Positions 18,467 to 27,481 of a stretch of DNA of 64,000 nucleotides are shown one piece after another. The stretch covers positions 1 to 64,000 of the forward strand of contig NZ_VHJK01000002.1 in the NCBI RefSeq assembly GCF_007004095.1, written 5' to 3'. Under the pieces are notes generated by a model. It was not told where the DNA came from and ran no database searches. It worked only from the letters and a program-made list of their open reading frames with translations. The stretch is from Erythrobacter insulae. Lineage in GTDB: Bacteria; Pseudomonadota; Alphaproteobacteria; Sphingomonadales; Sphingomonadaceae. How positions within the stretch are numbered: the first letter of the stretch is position 1; the number at the start of each line of letters is the position of its first letter. The position numbers and the translations under genes were made by a program.

Positions 18467-20791
18467 ATGGACATGCGTCAAAAGGAACTCAGGCTTGCTC
18501 TCATATGCTACGGCGGGGTTTCTCTCGCGGTGTATATGCACGGCGTCACAAAAGAGATCTGGCATCTTGCCCGCGCAAGCCGCTGCTTTCATGCGCCGGT
18601 GGCAGGTGAGCTGAAGGGAGTAGCCAGTGTCTATCGCGACCTGCTCAAGACGATTGAGCGGGATTGCGGCCTACGGCTGCGTATTCTGCCCGACATTCTG
18701 ACCGGAGCAAGCGCTGGCGGAATTAATGCGGTGTTCCTTGCGCAGGCGATACAATCGGGCCAATCGCTTGAACCATTGACTGACCTATGGCTCGAAAATG
18801 CAGACGTCAGCGAGCTCACCGATCCAGACGCCGAACCTATGTGGCGTTACGCAAAATTCTGGGCGCAACCGATTGCAGACTGGTTTTTGAAGCGGCCCGG
18901 CAATGTCGTAAGCGAAAGTGTATCGCCTGAAACCCGGGCAGAGGTTCGCCATAAAGTTTCGCGTTTGGTTCGCGGCAGGTGGTTTAATCCGCCGTTCTCA
19001 GGCGACCGTTTTTCAGCGATGCTGTTTGAGGCTCTTGAAAGCATGGCCGCCAGCCATCTTGGCCCTTCTCTGCTGCCAAATGGTCATCCGATCGACCTGT
19101 TTGTTACCGCAACCGATTTTCGCGGACACACAGAGATGCTGCGCCTGAATTCTCCCGCGATAGTCGAAGAAACCGAGCACCGCATGCCGATCGCTTTTCG
19201 TGCGTTTGTGAATGACGAAAAAAGCAATGCACTGGCTGATCCGCTTGAGCTTGTGACAGCGGCAAGAGCCACTGCCAGTTTCCCGGGCGCATTTCCGCCG
19301 CTTATGATTGATGAGATAGACCGGCTTGCCGCCGAAAACGGACGGCATTGGAAAAGCCGCGGAAGCTTCCTGTCGCGCATCATGCCCATGCATGTGCGCG
19401 ATGGCACCGTTGATAACGTCGCGCTGATTGATGGCTCTGTTCTGGTCAACGCTCCGTTTGGTGCTGCGCTGTCGGTGCTTAACAATCGCGGCTCTCAACG
19501 CGAAGTCGATCGCCGGTTCATCTATATCGAACCGCGCCCTGATCGCACCCAATCAGTCGGAGACAAAAGGGATGAACCCGTCGGCTTCTTCGGCGCAATC
19601 CTTGGTTCACTATCCACCATTCCCCGCGAACAGCCGATCCGTGATGATCTGGAGCGTATCGAGAAACAGTCGCGCGATGCAGAGCGGCTTCAGCGGATTG
19701 TTATGGGATTACGCCCAGAGATCGACCGGGCTGTAGAAAAGCTGTTTGGCCGGACCTTTTTTCTGGACAGCCCCACGCCCAAACGGCTCGCATCGTGGCG
19801 GGCCAAGGCACAACACGCGGCGGGTGAACGCGCTGGATATACTTTTGGCGCATATGTTCAGACGAAGTTTACAGCGATCATTGATCGCTTGGCAGAGCTG
19901 ACCCTGTCCGCCGCGCCGGAGCTGAGTCTCGCAGATAGCGTTCTCATTGCTGAAACCTTTCGGCGCGCTTTGGAAAACGAAGGCCTGGACACACTTGCCG
20001 GTGATGAAGGCGGCGCCAATGAGCGCGCAATCGCTTTCTTTCGAGCGCACGATGTCGGATTTAGAATCCGGCGATTGCAGCTGCTCGCTCGCCGGCTTTC
20101 GCGGGATTGGGAGATTGACCCGGAAATCCCCGACGACGCTCTCGATCTGGCTCGGGCAAAAATCTACGATATTCTGGGACTTTACAATCGGGCTGATAGC
20201 AGCGCGATTGCAATGCAGGATTTTCGGGACTTTGCGCGCCGTGCATTAGAAGACCCTATTGCCGTACTCAATTTTCTTGAGTCCTCTCGGCTGCTGCCTG
20301 AGACCGATCTTGAAGCGGAGCGGATGTTGATCGAGGCATTGGAAGCAGTGCCAAAAAGCCTGAAGCGCCGGATGCTTCTGACCTATCTTGGCTTTCCGTT
20401 CTATGATGTCGCTACATTGCCCTTGCTGCAAAATGACCGGCTGTCGGAATACAATCCGGTCAAAATCGACAGGATCAGCCCGGACGATGCGCGTTCCATC
20501 CGCGAAGGCGGCACACAAGCCACCCTGCGCGGGATCGAATTCTACAATTTCGGTGCGTTTTTCAGCCGCGCATATCGCGAAAACGATTACGTATGGGGGC
20601 GGCTGCACGGGGCCGAGCGAATGATTGATCTTGTCACTTCAACCGTTGAAAGCGGCCTGCCACAAACAACCATACGCGAATTCAAGAAAGCCGCGTTCCT
20701 CGCCATTATTGACGAGGAATTTGAAGTGGGCCGGTGCGCGTACAGCCTGCTAACGACAATTCGAAGCGAGATTACCGATAGGTTCGGTTGA
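18467..20791 (+). CDS. large patatin-like phospholipase-family protein
   Basis: A 774-residue protein with an N-terminal patatin hydrolase domain and a long alpha-helical C-terminal half. The oxyanion glycines (Cys-Tyr-Gly-Gly-Val-Ser), the nucleophile elbow Gly-Ala-Ser-Ala-Gly (Ser82) and the catalytic Asp322 in Ile-Asp-Gly-Ser are all present, so a Ser-Asp dyad lipase is likely. This size and arrangement match the uncharacterised patatin-related proteins of actinobacteria and alphaproteobacteria that carry a DUF3376-type C-terminus. The start is Met-Asp-Met-Arg; an in-frame extension of 14 codons lacks support. No signal peptide is seen, so it is probably cytoplasmic or peripheral to the membrane. 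Its stop directly abuts that of the convergent next gene. Confidence 0.88.
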   Translation: MDMRQKELRLALICYGGVSLAVYMHGVTKEIWHLARASRCFHAPVAGELKGVASVYRDLLKTIERDCGLRLRILPDILTGASAGGINAVFLAQAIQSGQSLEPLTDLWLENADVSELTDPDAEPMWRYAKFWAQPIADWFLKRPGNVVSESVSPETRAEVRHKVSRLVRGRWFNPPFSGDRFSAMLFEALESMAASHLGPSLLPNGHPIDLFVTATDFRGHTEMLRLNSPAIVEETEHRMPIAFRAFVNDEKSNALADPLELVTAARATASFPGAFPPLMIDEIDRLAAENGRHWKSRGSFLSRIMPMHVRDGTVDNVALIDGSVLVNAPFGAALSVLNNRGSQREVDRRFIYIEPRPDRTQSVGDKRDEPVGFFGAILGSLSTIPREQPIRDDLERIEKQSRDAERLQRIVMGLRPEIDRAVEKLFGRTFFLDSPTPKRLASWRAKAQHAAGERAGYTFGAYVQTKFTAIIDRLAELTLSAAPELSLADSVLIAETFRRALENEGLDTLAGDEGGANERAIAFFRAHDVGFRIRRLQLLARRLSRDWEIDPEIPDDALDLARAKIYDILGLYNRADSSAIAMQDFRDFARRALEDPIAVLNFLESSRLLPETDLEAERMLIEALEAVPKSLKRRMLLTYLGFPFYDVATLPLLQNDRLSEYNPVKIDRISPDDARSIREGGTQATLRGIEFYNFGAFFSRAYRENDYVWGRLHGAERMIDLVTSTVESGLPQTTIREFKKAAFLAIIDEEFEVGRCAYSLLTTIRSEITDRFG

Positions 20792-21679
20792 TCAGCCTTC
20801 GATGCTGTTCCAGATGGCTCCGACGAAGGCATCGGCGCTTACAAAACCTTCACCGCGATCAAAACCAGCCAGCGGTTTGGCGGCGACCGTTTCTTCAAGT
20901 GATTTGCCTTCACTGTGCAGGGTCTCTACCCGGCTCACAGCTTCACCAATCATTGCGCGATAGGCAATCAATTCGGGCTTGTTCGACATCGTCCCGTGGC
21001 CCGGTATCACCTTGGTTTCATCATCAATCATCGCGATAACCAGATCAAGCGATCGCATCGCGTTGTAGACATCCCCGCCGGACGCCACATCGATGAACGG
21101 ATAGCCTGGAATTTTGAAGTAGAGATCGCCCATGTGAATGACGTTCTTTTCCTCCCATATGACCACGCTATCACCGTCGGTGTGGCCGCCGCCAAGAAAC
21201 ATCAAGTTTATCGTATCGCCATTCAGATGAAACCGCATCCCCTGCGCATAGGTGACGACAGGCAGCGCCTCTTTCGGAGATGGCGCCGTAACGCGCGTTC
21301 CGCGAGTTTGCTCGGTCGACATGCGCACCCGCACATTGTCATGCGCAAAAATGGTCGCACCTGTTTTGCCGAAATGTTCGTTCCCGCCGGTATGATCGCC
21401 ATGCCAATGTGTGTTGACGACATATTTGACCGGAGTTGCGCCAATTCCCGCGACAGCGGCCTCGATCTTCCCAGAAAGCGGCGCGAACTGATCATCGATC
21501 AAAACGGTTGCGTCATCGCCAAAGCTAAGGCCGATGTTGCCACCCGCCCCGTACAACACCGCCACGCCGGGCGCGACCTGCTCAGTCTTGATCTCGACGT
21601 CATCCATGCTGCGCTGCGCGCTGGTTGGCGCGGCCATCAAGGTTGCAGATACAAGTGCGAAAGCGGCAATACGGTTCAT
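20792..21679 (-). CDS. exported metallo-beta-lactamase-fold hydrolase
   Basis: A 295-residue secreted enzyme with a signal peptide (about 1-21, cleavage near Thr-Ser-Ala-Gln). The zinc motif Thr-His-Trp-His-Gly-Asp-His is intact, as are the later His (Gly-Gly-His-Thr-Asp-Gly-Asp), Asp (Met-Gly-Asp-Leu-Tyr) and His (Pro-Gly-His-Gly) ligands, so a dinuclear site is expected. The superfamily includes lactonases, beta-lactamases and general hydrolases; related exported proteins of sphingomonads are usually annotated only as MBL fold. AGGAG lies about 10 bases before the ATG. The substrate cannot be assigned, and carbapenemase activity should not be assumed. Confidence 0.88.
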   Translation of the reverse strand: MNRIAAFALVSATLMAAPTSAQRSMDDVEIKTEQVAPGVAVLYGAGGNIGLSFGDDATVLIDDQFAPLSGKIEAAVAGIGATPVKYVVNTHWHGDHTGGNEHFGKTGATIFAHDNVRVRMSTEQTRGTRVTAPSPKEALPVVTYAQGMRFHLNGDTINLMFLGGGHTDGDSVVIWEEKNVIHMGDLYFKIPGYPFIDVASGGDVYNAMRSLDLVIAMIDDETKVIPGHGTMSNKPELIAYRAMIGEAVSRVETLHSEGKSLEETVAAKPLAGFDRGEGFVSADAFVGAIWNSIEG

Positions 21680-21737
21680 AGCGAGAAACTCCTGTTAGGA
21701 GCAGGCCTAGGACCAGATTGCCCTTAAGTCGAGCGAA

Positions 21738-22889
21738 CTACGCCCCGAACGCGTCTTTGAGCTTTGAAAAAAAGCCTTTGCTTTCCGGGCATTCATCACC
21801 CGTTTCCGTTTCACGGAATTGTTCAAGGATCTCTTTTTGCTGCCGGCTTAGCTTCGTCGGAGTCTCAACCGCAATCTCCACCACCAGATCTCCGCGGCCC
21901 CGGCCTTGCAATACGGGCATGCCCGCGCCGCGCACGCGCAACTGCTTGCCAGATTGTATGCCAACCGGAATTTCAACCGTGTTGGTTGAACCGTCGAGAT
22001 CGGGAATGTCGACACTGCCGCCAAGCGCGGCAGTCGTGAAGCTAACCGGAACGCGGGTGGCCAACGTGGTGCCTTCACGTTCGAATACTGTGTGTGGTTT
22101 TACATGGATGAAGATGTAAAGATCGCCGGATGGTGCGCCGCGCTGTCCCGCTTCGCCTTTACCTGACAATCGGATGCGCGTTCCCGTATCGACGCCCGGC
22201 GGTATATCCACCTCTAGTTCTTGTGCGCGATCAACGCGCCCCTCTCCGCGGCAATCGCCGCAGGGGTCTTCTATCACTGCGCCGCGGCCGCTGCATGTCG
22301 GGCAAGGACGCTCGACAACAAACAGGCCCTGTTTGGCGCGAACAGCCCCTTGGCCGTTACACAGGTTACATGTGCGCTCGCCCGTTCCCGGTGTCGCACC
22401 TGATCCCGAACACGTGTCGCAGCTTTGCGAGACTTCGATTTCGATCTTCGTCGATTTGCCTTCAAAAGCCTCTTCGAGAGTGACCTGCATATCATACCGC
22501 AAATCTGCGCCGCGGCGTTGCTGCGGACGTCCGCGGCCTGCGCCGCCGCCGCCAAATGCGCTGCCGAAAATCGTCTCGAATATATCGCCTATGTCAGCAA
22601 AATCGCCTTGGCCGCCGCCGCCAAATCCGCCGGGACCGCCGCCTCCGCCATTCATGCCTTGAGTATAGGCGTCATGGCCGAAACGATCATAGGCGGCGCG
22701 CTTTTGCGGGTCTTTGAGGCATTCATAGGCCTCGTTGCAGGCCTTGAATTTAGCTTCGGCAGATGCGTCACCCGGATTGCGGTCCGGGTGATATTTCATC
22801 GCCACTTTGCGATAGGCACCTTTGAGCGCCGATCCATCGGCATCGCGGGACACCTGAAGCAATTCGTAATAATCGGTTTGGGTAGCCAT
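21738..22889 (-). CDS. dnaJ: chaperone protein DnaJ
   Basis: A 383-residue Hsp40 co-chaperone that stimulates DnaK ATPase and delivers unfolded clients. The J domain holds His-Pro-Asp at 34-36; a Gly/Phe-rich stretch follows; and four CxxCxGxG repeats (Cys-Asp-Thr-Cys, Cys-Asn-Leu-Cys, Cys-Pro-Thr-Cys, Cys-Gly-Asp-Cys) form two zinc sites. The start Met-Ala-Thr-Gln is chosen because the J domain follows directly; a 17-codon in-frame extension is spurious. It lies 80 bases after dnaK, from which it is separated by a strong hairpin followed by a T run. Confidence 0.97.
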   Translation of the reverse strand: MATQTDYYELLQVSRDADGSALKGAYRKVAMKYHPDRNPGDASAEAKFKACNEAYECLKDPQKRAAYDRFGHDAYTQGMNGGGGGPGGFGGGGQGDFADIGDIFETIFGSAFGGGGAGRGRPQQRRGADLRYDMQVTLEEAFEGKSTKIEIEVSQSCDTCSGSGATPGTGERTCNLCNGQGAVRAKQGLFVVERPCPTCSGRGAVIEDPCGDCRGEGRVDRAQELEVDIPPGVDTGTRIRLSGKGEAGQRGAPSGDLYIFIHVKPHTVFEREGTTLATRVPVSFTTAALGGSVDIPDLDGSTNTVEIPVGIQSGKQLRVRGAGMPVLQGRGRGDLVVEIAVETPTKLSRQQKEILEQFRETETGDECPESKGFFSKLKDAFGA

Positions 22890-22907
22890 CCGGTCCTCGC
22901 CCTTAGT

Positions 22908-22949
22908 AAAAAACGAACCGCCGCCAGCGCGCGAATGCACTGGCGGCGG
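22908..22949 (-). terminator. hairpin with T run between dnaK and dnaJ
   Basis: Read in the direction of dnaK transcription, CCGCCGCCAG (22949-22940) pairs perfectly with CTGGCGGCGG (22927-22918) across a 12-base loop, and the strand continues TTCGTTTTTT. This is an intrinsic terminator or attenuator. Partial read-through would make dnaJ less abundant than dnaK, a ratio known from other bacteria. It might also act as an RNA stability element. Confidence 0.7.
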
Positions 22950-22969
22950 AGCGGTTTTCCATCAGGACA

Positions 22970-24904
22970 TCAGTCCTTCTTGTCTTCGTCTACCTCAGAG
23001 AACTCGGCATCGACGACATCTTCGTCGGCCTGCTCTTCCGCAGCGCTATCAGCTGCCGCATCCCCGCCTTTAGGGGCTGCGTTGGCCTGCTCCTGTTCAT
23101 AGATTTGCTGGCCCATTTTCATGGCTGTTTCGGTAAGAGCCTGCGCCTTTGCGTTGATCTCTTCGGCGTCATCACCTTCGAGCGCGGTCTTGGTCGCGGC
23201 AAGCGCTTCCTCGACTGCCGATTTGGTGTCGGCATCAATCTTGTCGCCGTGCTCTTCAAGCTGTTTTTCGGTCGCATGGACAAGACTATCTGCTTGGTTG
23301 CGCGCTTCTGCGGCTTCCTTGCGCTTTTTGTCTTCGTCTGCGAATTTCTCCGCATCTTGAACCATTTGATCAATGTCGCTGTCCGAAAGACCGCCGGAGG
23401 CCTGGATCTTGATTGTCTGCTCTTTGCCGGTACCTTTGTCTTTGGCCGAAACCGAGACAATGCCGTTGGCATCGATATCAAAAGTCACTTCGACTTGCGG
23501 AACCCCGCGCGGTGCGGGCGGAATACCGACAAGGTCAAAATTCCCGAGCAGCTTGTTATCGGCCGCCATCTCTCGTTCGCCCTGGAATACCTTAATCGTC
23601 ACGGCCTGCTGATTGTCTTCAGCGGTCGAATAGGTTTGGGTCTTCTTGGTCGGGATTGTGGTGTTGCGATCAATCATGCGCGTAAAGACACCGCCGAGCG
23701 TTTCAATACCCAGAGACAGCGGGGTCACATCAAGCAGCAGAACGTCTTTAACGTCGCCTTGCAGAACGCCTGCCTGAATTGCCGCGCCCATGGCGACGAC
23801 TTCATCAGGATTCACGCCCGTGTGCGGCTTGGCCTCGAAGAACTTTTCAACGACTTCGCGAACTTTCGGCATACGGGTCATCCCGCCAACCAGGATCACT
23901 TCGTCGATTTCGTCCTTTGAAACGCCCGCATCGGCAAGCGCTTTCTTGCACGGCTCGAGAGTACGGTTGATCAAATCACCAACCATTTTTTCGAGGTCAG
24001 ACCGGCTGATCGTTTCAACCAGGTGCAATGGAGTGGACGAGCCACCTTCCATGCGCGCTGTGATAAACGGCAAGTTGACTTCAGTCGTCGCCGAGCTTGA
24101 AAGCTCAATCTTGGCCTTTTCCGCCGCTTCTTTCAGACGTTGAAGAGCGAGCTTGTCGGTCTTCAGATCCATGTTTTCTTTTTTGTTGAACTGCCCTGCG
24201 AGCCATTCGACAATCGCATTGTCGAAATCTTCACCACCAAGGAAAGTGTCACCGTTGGTCGATTTCACTTCAAACACGCCGTCACCGATTTCGAGTACGG
24301 AGACATCGAAAGTACCGCCGCCAAGGTCATAGACAGCGATGGTTTTACCGTCTTCCTTGTCCATGCCGTATGCGAGTGCAGCCGCCGTAGGCTCGTTGAT
24401 GATGCGCAGCACCTCTAGACCAGCGATCTGGCCTGCGTCTTTGGTTGCCTGACGTTGGGCATCGTTGAAGTATGCCGGAACGGTGATAACCGCCTGATCA
24501 ACGGTCTCGCCAAGATAACTCTCGGCGGTTTCCTTCATCTTTTGCAGAATGAAAGCAGAAATTTGGCTGGGCGAGTAATCTTCGCCACCTGCTTTTACCC
24601 AAGCATCGCCGTTCTTTCCTTTGACGATCTCGTACGGAACAAGATCCATGTCTTTTTTGGTAAGCGGATCATTGAACGGGCGACCAATCAAACGCTTGAT
24701 CGCAAAAAGAGTGTTGTCGGGATTGGTCACTGCCTGACGCTTGGCCGGCTGACCGATCAACCGTTCGCCGTCTTTTGTAAAAGCGACGATCGAAGGCGTC
24801 GTGCGAGCGCCTTCGGAATTTTCAATTACCTTCGGCTTGCCGCCATCCATTACTGAGACACAGCTGTTGGTCGTGCCGAGGTCAATACCGATTACTTTAC
24901 CCAT
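22970..24904 (-). CDS. dnaK: molecular chaperone DnaK (Hsp70)
   Basis: A 644-residue ATP-dependent chaperone. The nucleotide-binding domain begins [10 protein letters not shown] and includes [12 protein letters not shown]. The linker [10 protein letters not shown] leads to the substrate-binding domain, with a helical lid and an acidic C-terminal tail ending Asp-Glu-Asp-Lys-Lys-Asp. The start Met-Gly-Lys-Val follows GGGGAAATA; an ATG five codons earlier is less likely. It forms the heat-shock set with dnaJ just downstream and grpE 2.6 kb away on the same strand. Confidence 0.98.
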   Translation of the reverse strand: MGKVIGIDLGTTNSCVSVMDGGKPKVIENSEGARTTPSIVAFTKDGERLIGQPAKRQAVTNPDNTLFAIKRLIGRPFNDPLTKKDMDLVPYEIVKGKNGDAWVKAGGEDYSPSQISAFILQKMKETAESYLGETVDQAVITVPAYFNDAQRQATKDAGQIAGLEVLRIINEPTAAALAYGMDKEDGKTIAVYDLGGGTFDVSVLEIGDGVFEVKSTNGDTFLGGEDFDNAIVEWLAGQFNKKENMDLKTDKLALQRLKEAAEKAKIELSSSATTEVNLPFITARMEGGSSTPLHLVETISRSDLEKMVGDLINRTLEPCKKALADAGVSKDEIDEVILVGGMTRMPKVREVVEKFFEAKPHTGVNPDEVVAMGAAIQAGVLQGDVKDVLLLDVTPLSLGIETLGGVFTRMIDRNTTIPTKKTQTYSTAEDNQQAVTIKVFQGEREMAADNKLLGNFDLVGIPPAPRGVPQVEVTFDIDANGIVSVSAKDKGTGKEQTIKIQASGGLSDSDIDQMVQDAEKFADEDKKRKEAAEARNQADSLVHATEKQLEEHGDKIDADTKSAVEEALAATKTALEGDDAEEINAKAQALTETAMKMGQQIYEQEQANAAPKGGDAAADSAAEEQADEDVVDAEFSEVDEDKKD

Positions 24905-25005
24905 TATTTCCCCATCCATTGGACGTTGTTGGACACCGCCTTCGTGCGTTTCCCCGGTGGATCATCCTTTGGGCAAAACGCCTCGGCGGCTCGAATATGA
25001 TCGGG

Positions 25006-25033
25006 ATATAGGTGCGGTTTTGCTTGGCACAAG
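25006..25033 (-). promoter_or_regulatory. possible RpoH (sigma-32) promoter of dnaK
   Basis: On the minus strand, CTTGTGC (25033-25027) and CCTATAT (25012-25006) are separated by 14 bases. This resembles the heat-shock consensus CTTGAA-N11-16-CCCCATnT in part and lies about 100 bases before the dnaK start. The match is imperfect. No CIRCE element is seen here. Confidence 0.35.
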
Positions 25034-25081
25034 AGATTGACCGCACTAGTTTTGAAGTCGTTAGAAGAGGGAACATCACGA

Positions 25082-25612
25082 ATGAATATGGCAACCAAAA
25101 GCAGTCACGCGTTTAAGACGATGGTGATTGCGGGCGCATTGGCCGGTACAATCACGCTTACCGCTTGCGCCAGCGAACCAGAAGCTCCGGCCGAAGAAGT
25201 CGCTGGCACAATCCCAGGTATGAGCGTGTCGAACGCGCGCATGGTGCTGGGGGCAGTAAAGGGCAATCCGGCCGCCGTTTATTTCGATTTGAAATACGAT
25301 GCTGATCGCGGGCTGTCGATCCGGCGTGCCGACGTTACCCAAGCGGGAAGCGCGACATTGCACGATTACGGCGAATACGATTTCAAAGTTCAAATGATGG
25401 AGGCCCTTCCGATCCCTCTTGCAAAGGGCACAGAGGTGCAATTCAAACCGGGCGGCCTGCACATCATGGCGTTTGACCCTTCTCCCGATCTTAAGCCCGG
25501 CGATAAAGCGGAAATAACAATCACAGTTTCAGGCGGCGGAACGCATGTCTTCGAAGCGGAAGTGTTGGCCGCAGGCGATGAACGAGCCGCTGGAACCGGG
25601 GACGGCAACTGA
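25082..25612 (+). CDS. PCu(A)C copper-chaperone domain lipoprotein
   Basis: A 176-residue periplasmic lipoprotein. The signal peptide ends Leu-Thr-Ala-Cys, making Cys29 the lipid anchor. The mature part carries the PCu(A)C domain: His in Leu-His-Asp-Tyr, Met-Met-Glu about ten residues later, then Gly-Leu-His-Ile-Met, which together supply the His and Met ligands for Cu(I). Such proteins deliver copper to the CuA or CuB centres of cytochrome oxidase. The start at 25082 is preferred to one 15 codons upstream because the signal peptide fits better. It diverges from dnaK. No ScoI or oxidase gene is next to it, which is somewhat unusual. Confidence 0.85.
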   Translation: MNMATKSSHAFKTMVIAGALAGTITLTACASEPEAPAEEVAGTIPGMSVSNARMVLGAVKGNPAAVYFDLKYDADRGLSIRRADVTQAGSATLHDYGEYDFKVQMMEALPIPLAKGTEVQFKPGGLHIMAFDPSPDLKPGDKAEITITVSGGGTHVFEAEVLAAGDERAAGTGDGN

Positions 25613-25632
25613 GCGACACCGCTCTTACCGAC

Positions 25633-26136
25633 TTGGAAAATGCAAAACTGCCGGCCTGTCCGGTTGGCGGAGAGCGTCATTTAACTCCGGGTGAGGTAAA
25701 TCTTGCCCGGACTGTTTTTGGCGATGCAATCGACTATGGCTCGGTCAAATTAAAACGCCGCAAATTCTTTCCGTTCCAGCCCAAACGGATCACGATGGCT
25801 CCGCGTGGCCATTTGCATTTCCATCCACAGGGACATGCCTATTGCGATGATTTTGCGGATGAAGGATTGGCGCGCCAGGGGCATTTGATCCACGAACTCA
25901 CTCATGTCTGGCAAACGCAAACGCGCGGCGATTGGTACCTGATCTTCAGACGCCATCCATTTTGTCGCTATGGCTACACTCTAAAACCCGGCCAGCCCTT
26001 TGCCGCCTATGGTATTGAGCAACAGGCAGAAATCGTGAAACACGCATTTTGGCTTAGACATGGGGCCCAGGTCGCAGGCGTTGCAGATGGGGATGCATAC
26101 AAAATGCTCGTAAATTTTGATGGCGCGACGCTGTGA
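25633..26136 (+). CDS. HExxH-motif protein ('vgr-related' type), putative metalloprotease
   Basis: A 167-residue protein with a TTG start and no signal peptide. The motif His-Glu-Leu-Thr-His-Val-Trp-Gln (87-94) matches the HExxH-V-x-Q pattern of DUF4157-type minimal metalloproteases, which often accompany contractile injection systems. Sphingomonads carry similar proteins annotated as 'vgr related', but I see no VgrG or secretion genes near. The rest is basic and aromatic with no further motif I recognise. The coding end overlaps the next gene in GTGA, indicating translational coupling to a membrane protein. Zinc binding is likely; proteolysis is inferred. Confidence 0.7.
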   Translation: MENAKLPACPVGGERHLTPGEVNLARTVFGDAIDYGSVKLKRRKFFPFQPKRITMAPRGHLHFHPQGHAYCDDFADEGLARQGHLIHELTHVWQTQTRGDWYLIFRRHPFCRYGYTLKPGQPFAAYGIEQQAEIVKHAFWLRHGAQVAGVADGDAYKMLVNFDGATL

Positions 26137-26705
26137 CAGATTTTGAATTCGTATTCGTTCTCTACGCGCTTGTTCTTGGCTTATCGATGGTCGAACTGCT
26201 CGCCGGTTTTGGCAGGACGATGGAATACAAATTCGCGCGTGACGCCGAAAAGAAAGAATTCCAAATCGGTTGGCTGACACCGCTCCTTGCGATTTTTGTC
26301 ATGCTCGATTTGATGAGTTTTTGGACCTTTGCGTGGGTCACGCGTGATTTGATCGAGGTGAACTCGCCTACAATTATGGGTGTGACCGCATTTGCCGCCT
26401 CATACTATCTCGCGGCGCGGCTTGTTTTTCCGACTGACCCAGAAGCGTTCACAGATCTGGACGTGCATTTTTACCGCGTTCGCCGGGTAGTTTTGGGAAT
26501 TTTGATTGCTTTGGTCGTTGTGCAATGGAGCTATCTGTTGACTAAGATCGAGCTGGCCCAGCTTGCCTCAAATCCTGTTTCCATCGTCTTTACACTGGTT
26601 TTGGTGGGTTTGATGGGGGCAGCGATGATCTGGAAAAAAGATCGCCTGAACATAGCGCTCCTGATCGCTTTGATCGCGCGATATGTATTTATCTATTTGA
26701 TTTAA
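26133..26705 (+). CDS. multi-pass membrane protein, unknown function
   Basis: A 190-residue protein with about five or six hydrophobic helices, starting at a GTG that overlaps the stop of the HExxH gene (GTGA). There is a charged cytoplasmic loop (Lys-Phe-Ala-Arg-Asp-Ala-Glu-Lys-Lys-Glu) between the first two helices. I do not recognise the family. The tight coupling suggests that it works with the upstream metalloprotease-like protein, perhaps as its membrane partner or substrate, but this is inference from gene order alone. Confidence 0.72.
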   Translation: MTDFEFVFVLYALVLGLSMVELLAGFGRTMEYKFARDAEKKEFQIGWLTPLLAIFVMLDLMSFWTFAWVTRDLIEVNSPTIMGVTAFAASYYLAARLVFPTDPEAFTDLDVHFYRVRRVVLGILIALVVVQWSYLLTKIELAQLASNPVSIVFTLVLVGLMGAAMIWKKDRLNIALLIALIARYVFIYLI

Positions 26706-26803
26706 TCCTTCGCGCTGCATGCCCATGCGCCGATTAAGGCGTTTGCTTGAAGGCCCAGAGCCGATAAGCGGGCCACATAACGACTTCATCGAGAGGAACC
26801 GGG

Positions 26804-27472
26804 ATGATCACCCACACGAATGATAATGGCGCCCACATCATCACAATGGATGATGGCAAGGTAAACGCTTTGAACAAGGAAAAGCTGGATGCTTTGGTCG
26901 CAAAGCTGGCGGATTGCGCAAAGGATCAGGCGCCGGTCGCGATTTGCGGGCGAAAAGGGATTTTCTCAGCCGGTTTCGATTTGAAAGGGTTTGCGGCCGG
27001 GCCAGAGATGGCAACTGCACAATTACAGGCTGGCAAAGATGCGATCCTCGCCATTCTGCGGCACCCCGCCCCGATCATCACGGTGTGCGAAGGTCATGCT
27101 TACCCGATGGGCGCATTCCTGATGCTTGCGGCAGATCATGCAATCGGAACCGAAGGTGACTTTGTGACCGGCATGAATGAAAGCGCCATCGGGATGGCTT
27201 TGCCGATCTATCCCATGATCCTTGGCGCGGCGCGCCTTAGCCCGCATGGCCGCAAGGCTGTGGCAACATCAGAAATGTTTGATCCGCACGCTGCACACGA
27301 TGTTGGCTACTTTCAGAATGTCGTCCCTGCCGAGGCGGTAGATGCTACTCTGGCAGCGACGCTCACTCACATGAAAACCTTAAATCCGGGCGCGTTCAAC
27401 GCCAACAAAACGGCGATGAACGATAAACTGATCAAAGATATCGAAGCCAGCCCGCTGCCCGATTTCGGGTAG
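26804..27472 (+). CDS. enoyl-CoA hydratase/isomerase (crotonase) family protein
   Basis: A 222-residue protein of the crotonase fold, a little shorter than the usual 255-260. The first oxyanion-hole region (Gly-Ile-Phe-Ser-Ala-Gly-Phe-Asp-Leu-Lys) and the second (Ala-Tyr-Pro-Met-Gly-Ala-Phe) are both present. One catalytic-type Glu is visible in Gly-Met-Asn-Glu-Ser-Ala, whereas the first hydratase Glu is not obvious, so isomerase, hydrolase or another CoA chemistry is possible. A good ribosome site (AGAGGAA) lies before the ATG. It converges on grpE, ending 9 bases away, and stands alone rather than in a fatty-acid operon. Confidence 0.85.
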   Translation: MITHTNDNGAHIITMDDGKVNALNKEKLDALVAKLADCAKDQAPVAICGRKGIFSAGFDLKGFAAGPEMATAQLQAGKDAILAILRHPAPIITVCEGHAYPMGAFLMLAADHAIGTEGDFVTGMNESAIGMALPIYPMILGAARLSPHGRKAVATSEMFDPHAAHDVGYFQNVVPAEAVDATLAATLTHMKTLNPGAFNANKTAMNDKLIKDIEASPLPDFG

Positions 27473-27481
27473 CGCCAGCGA

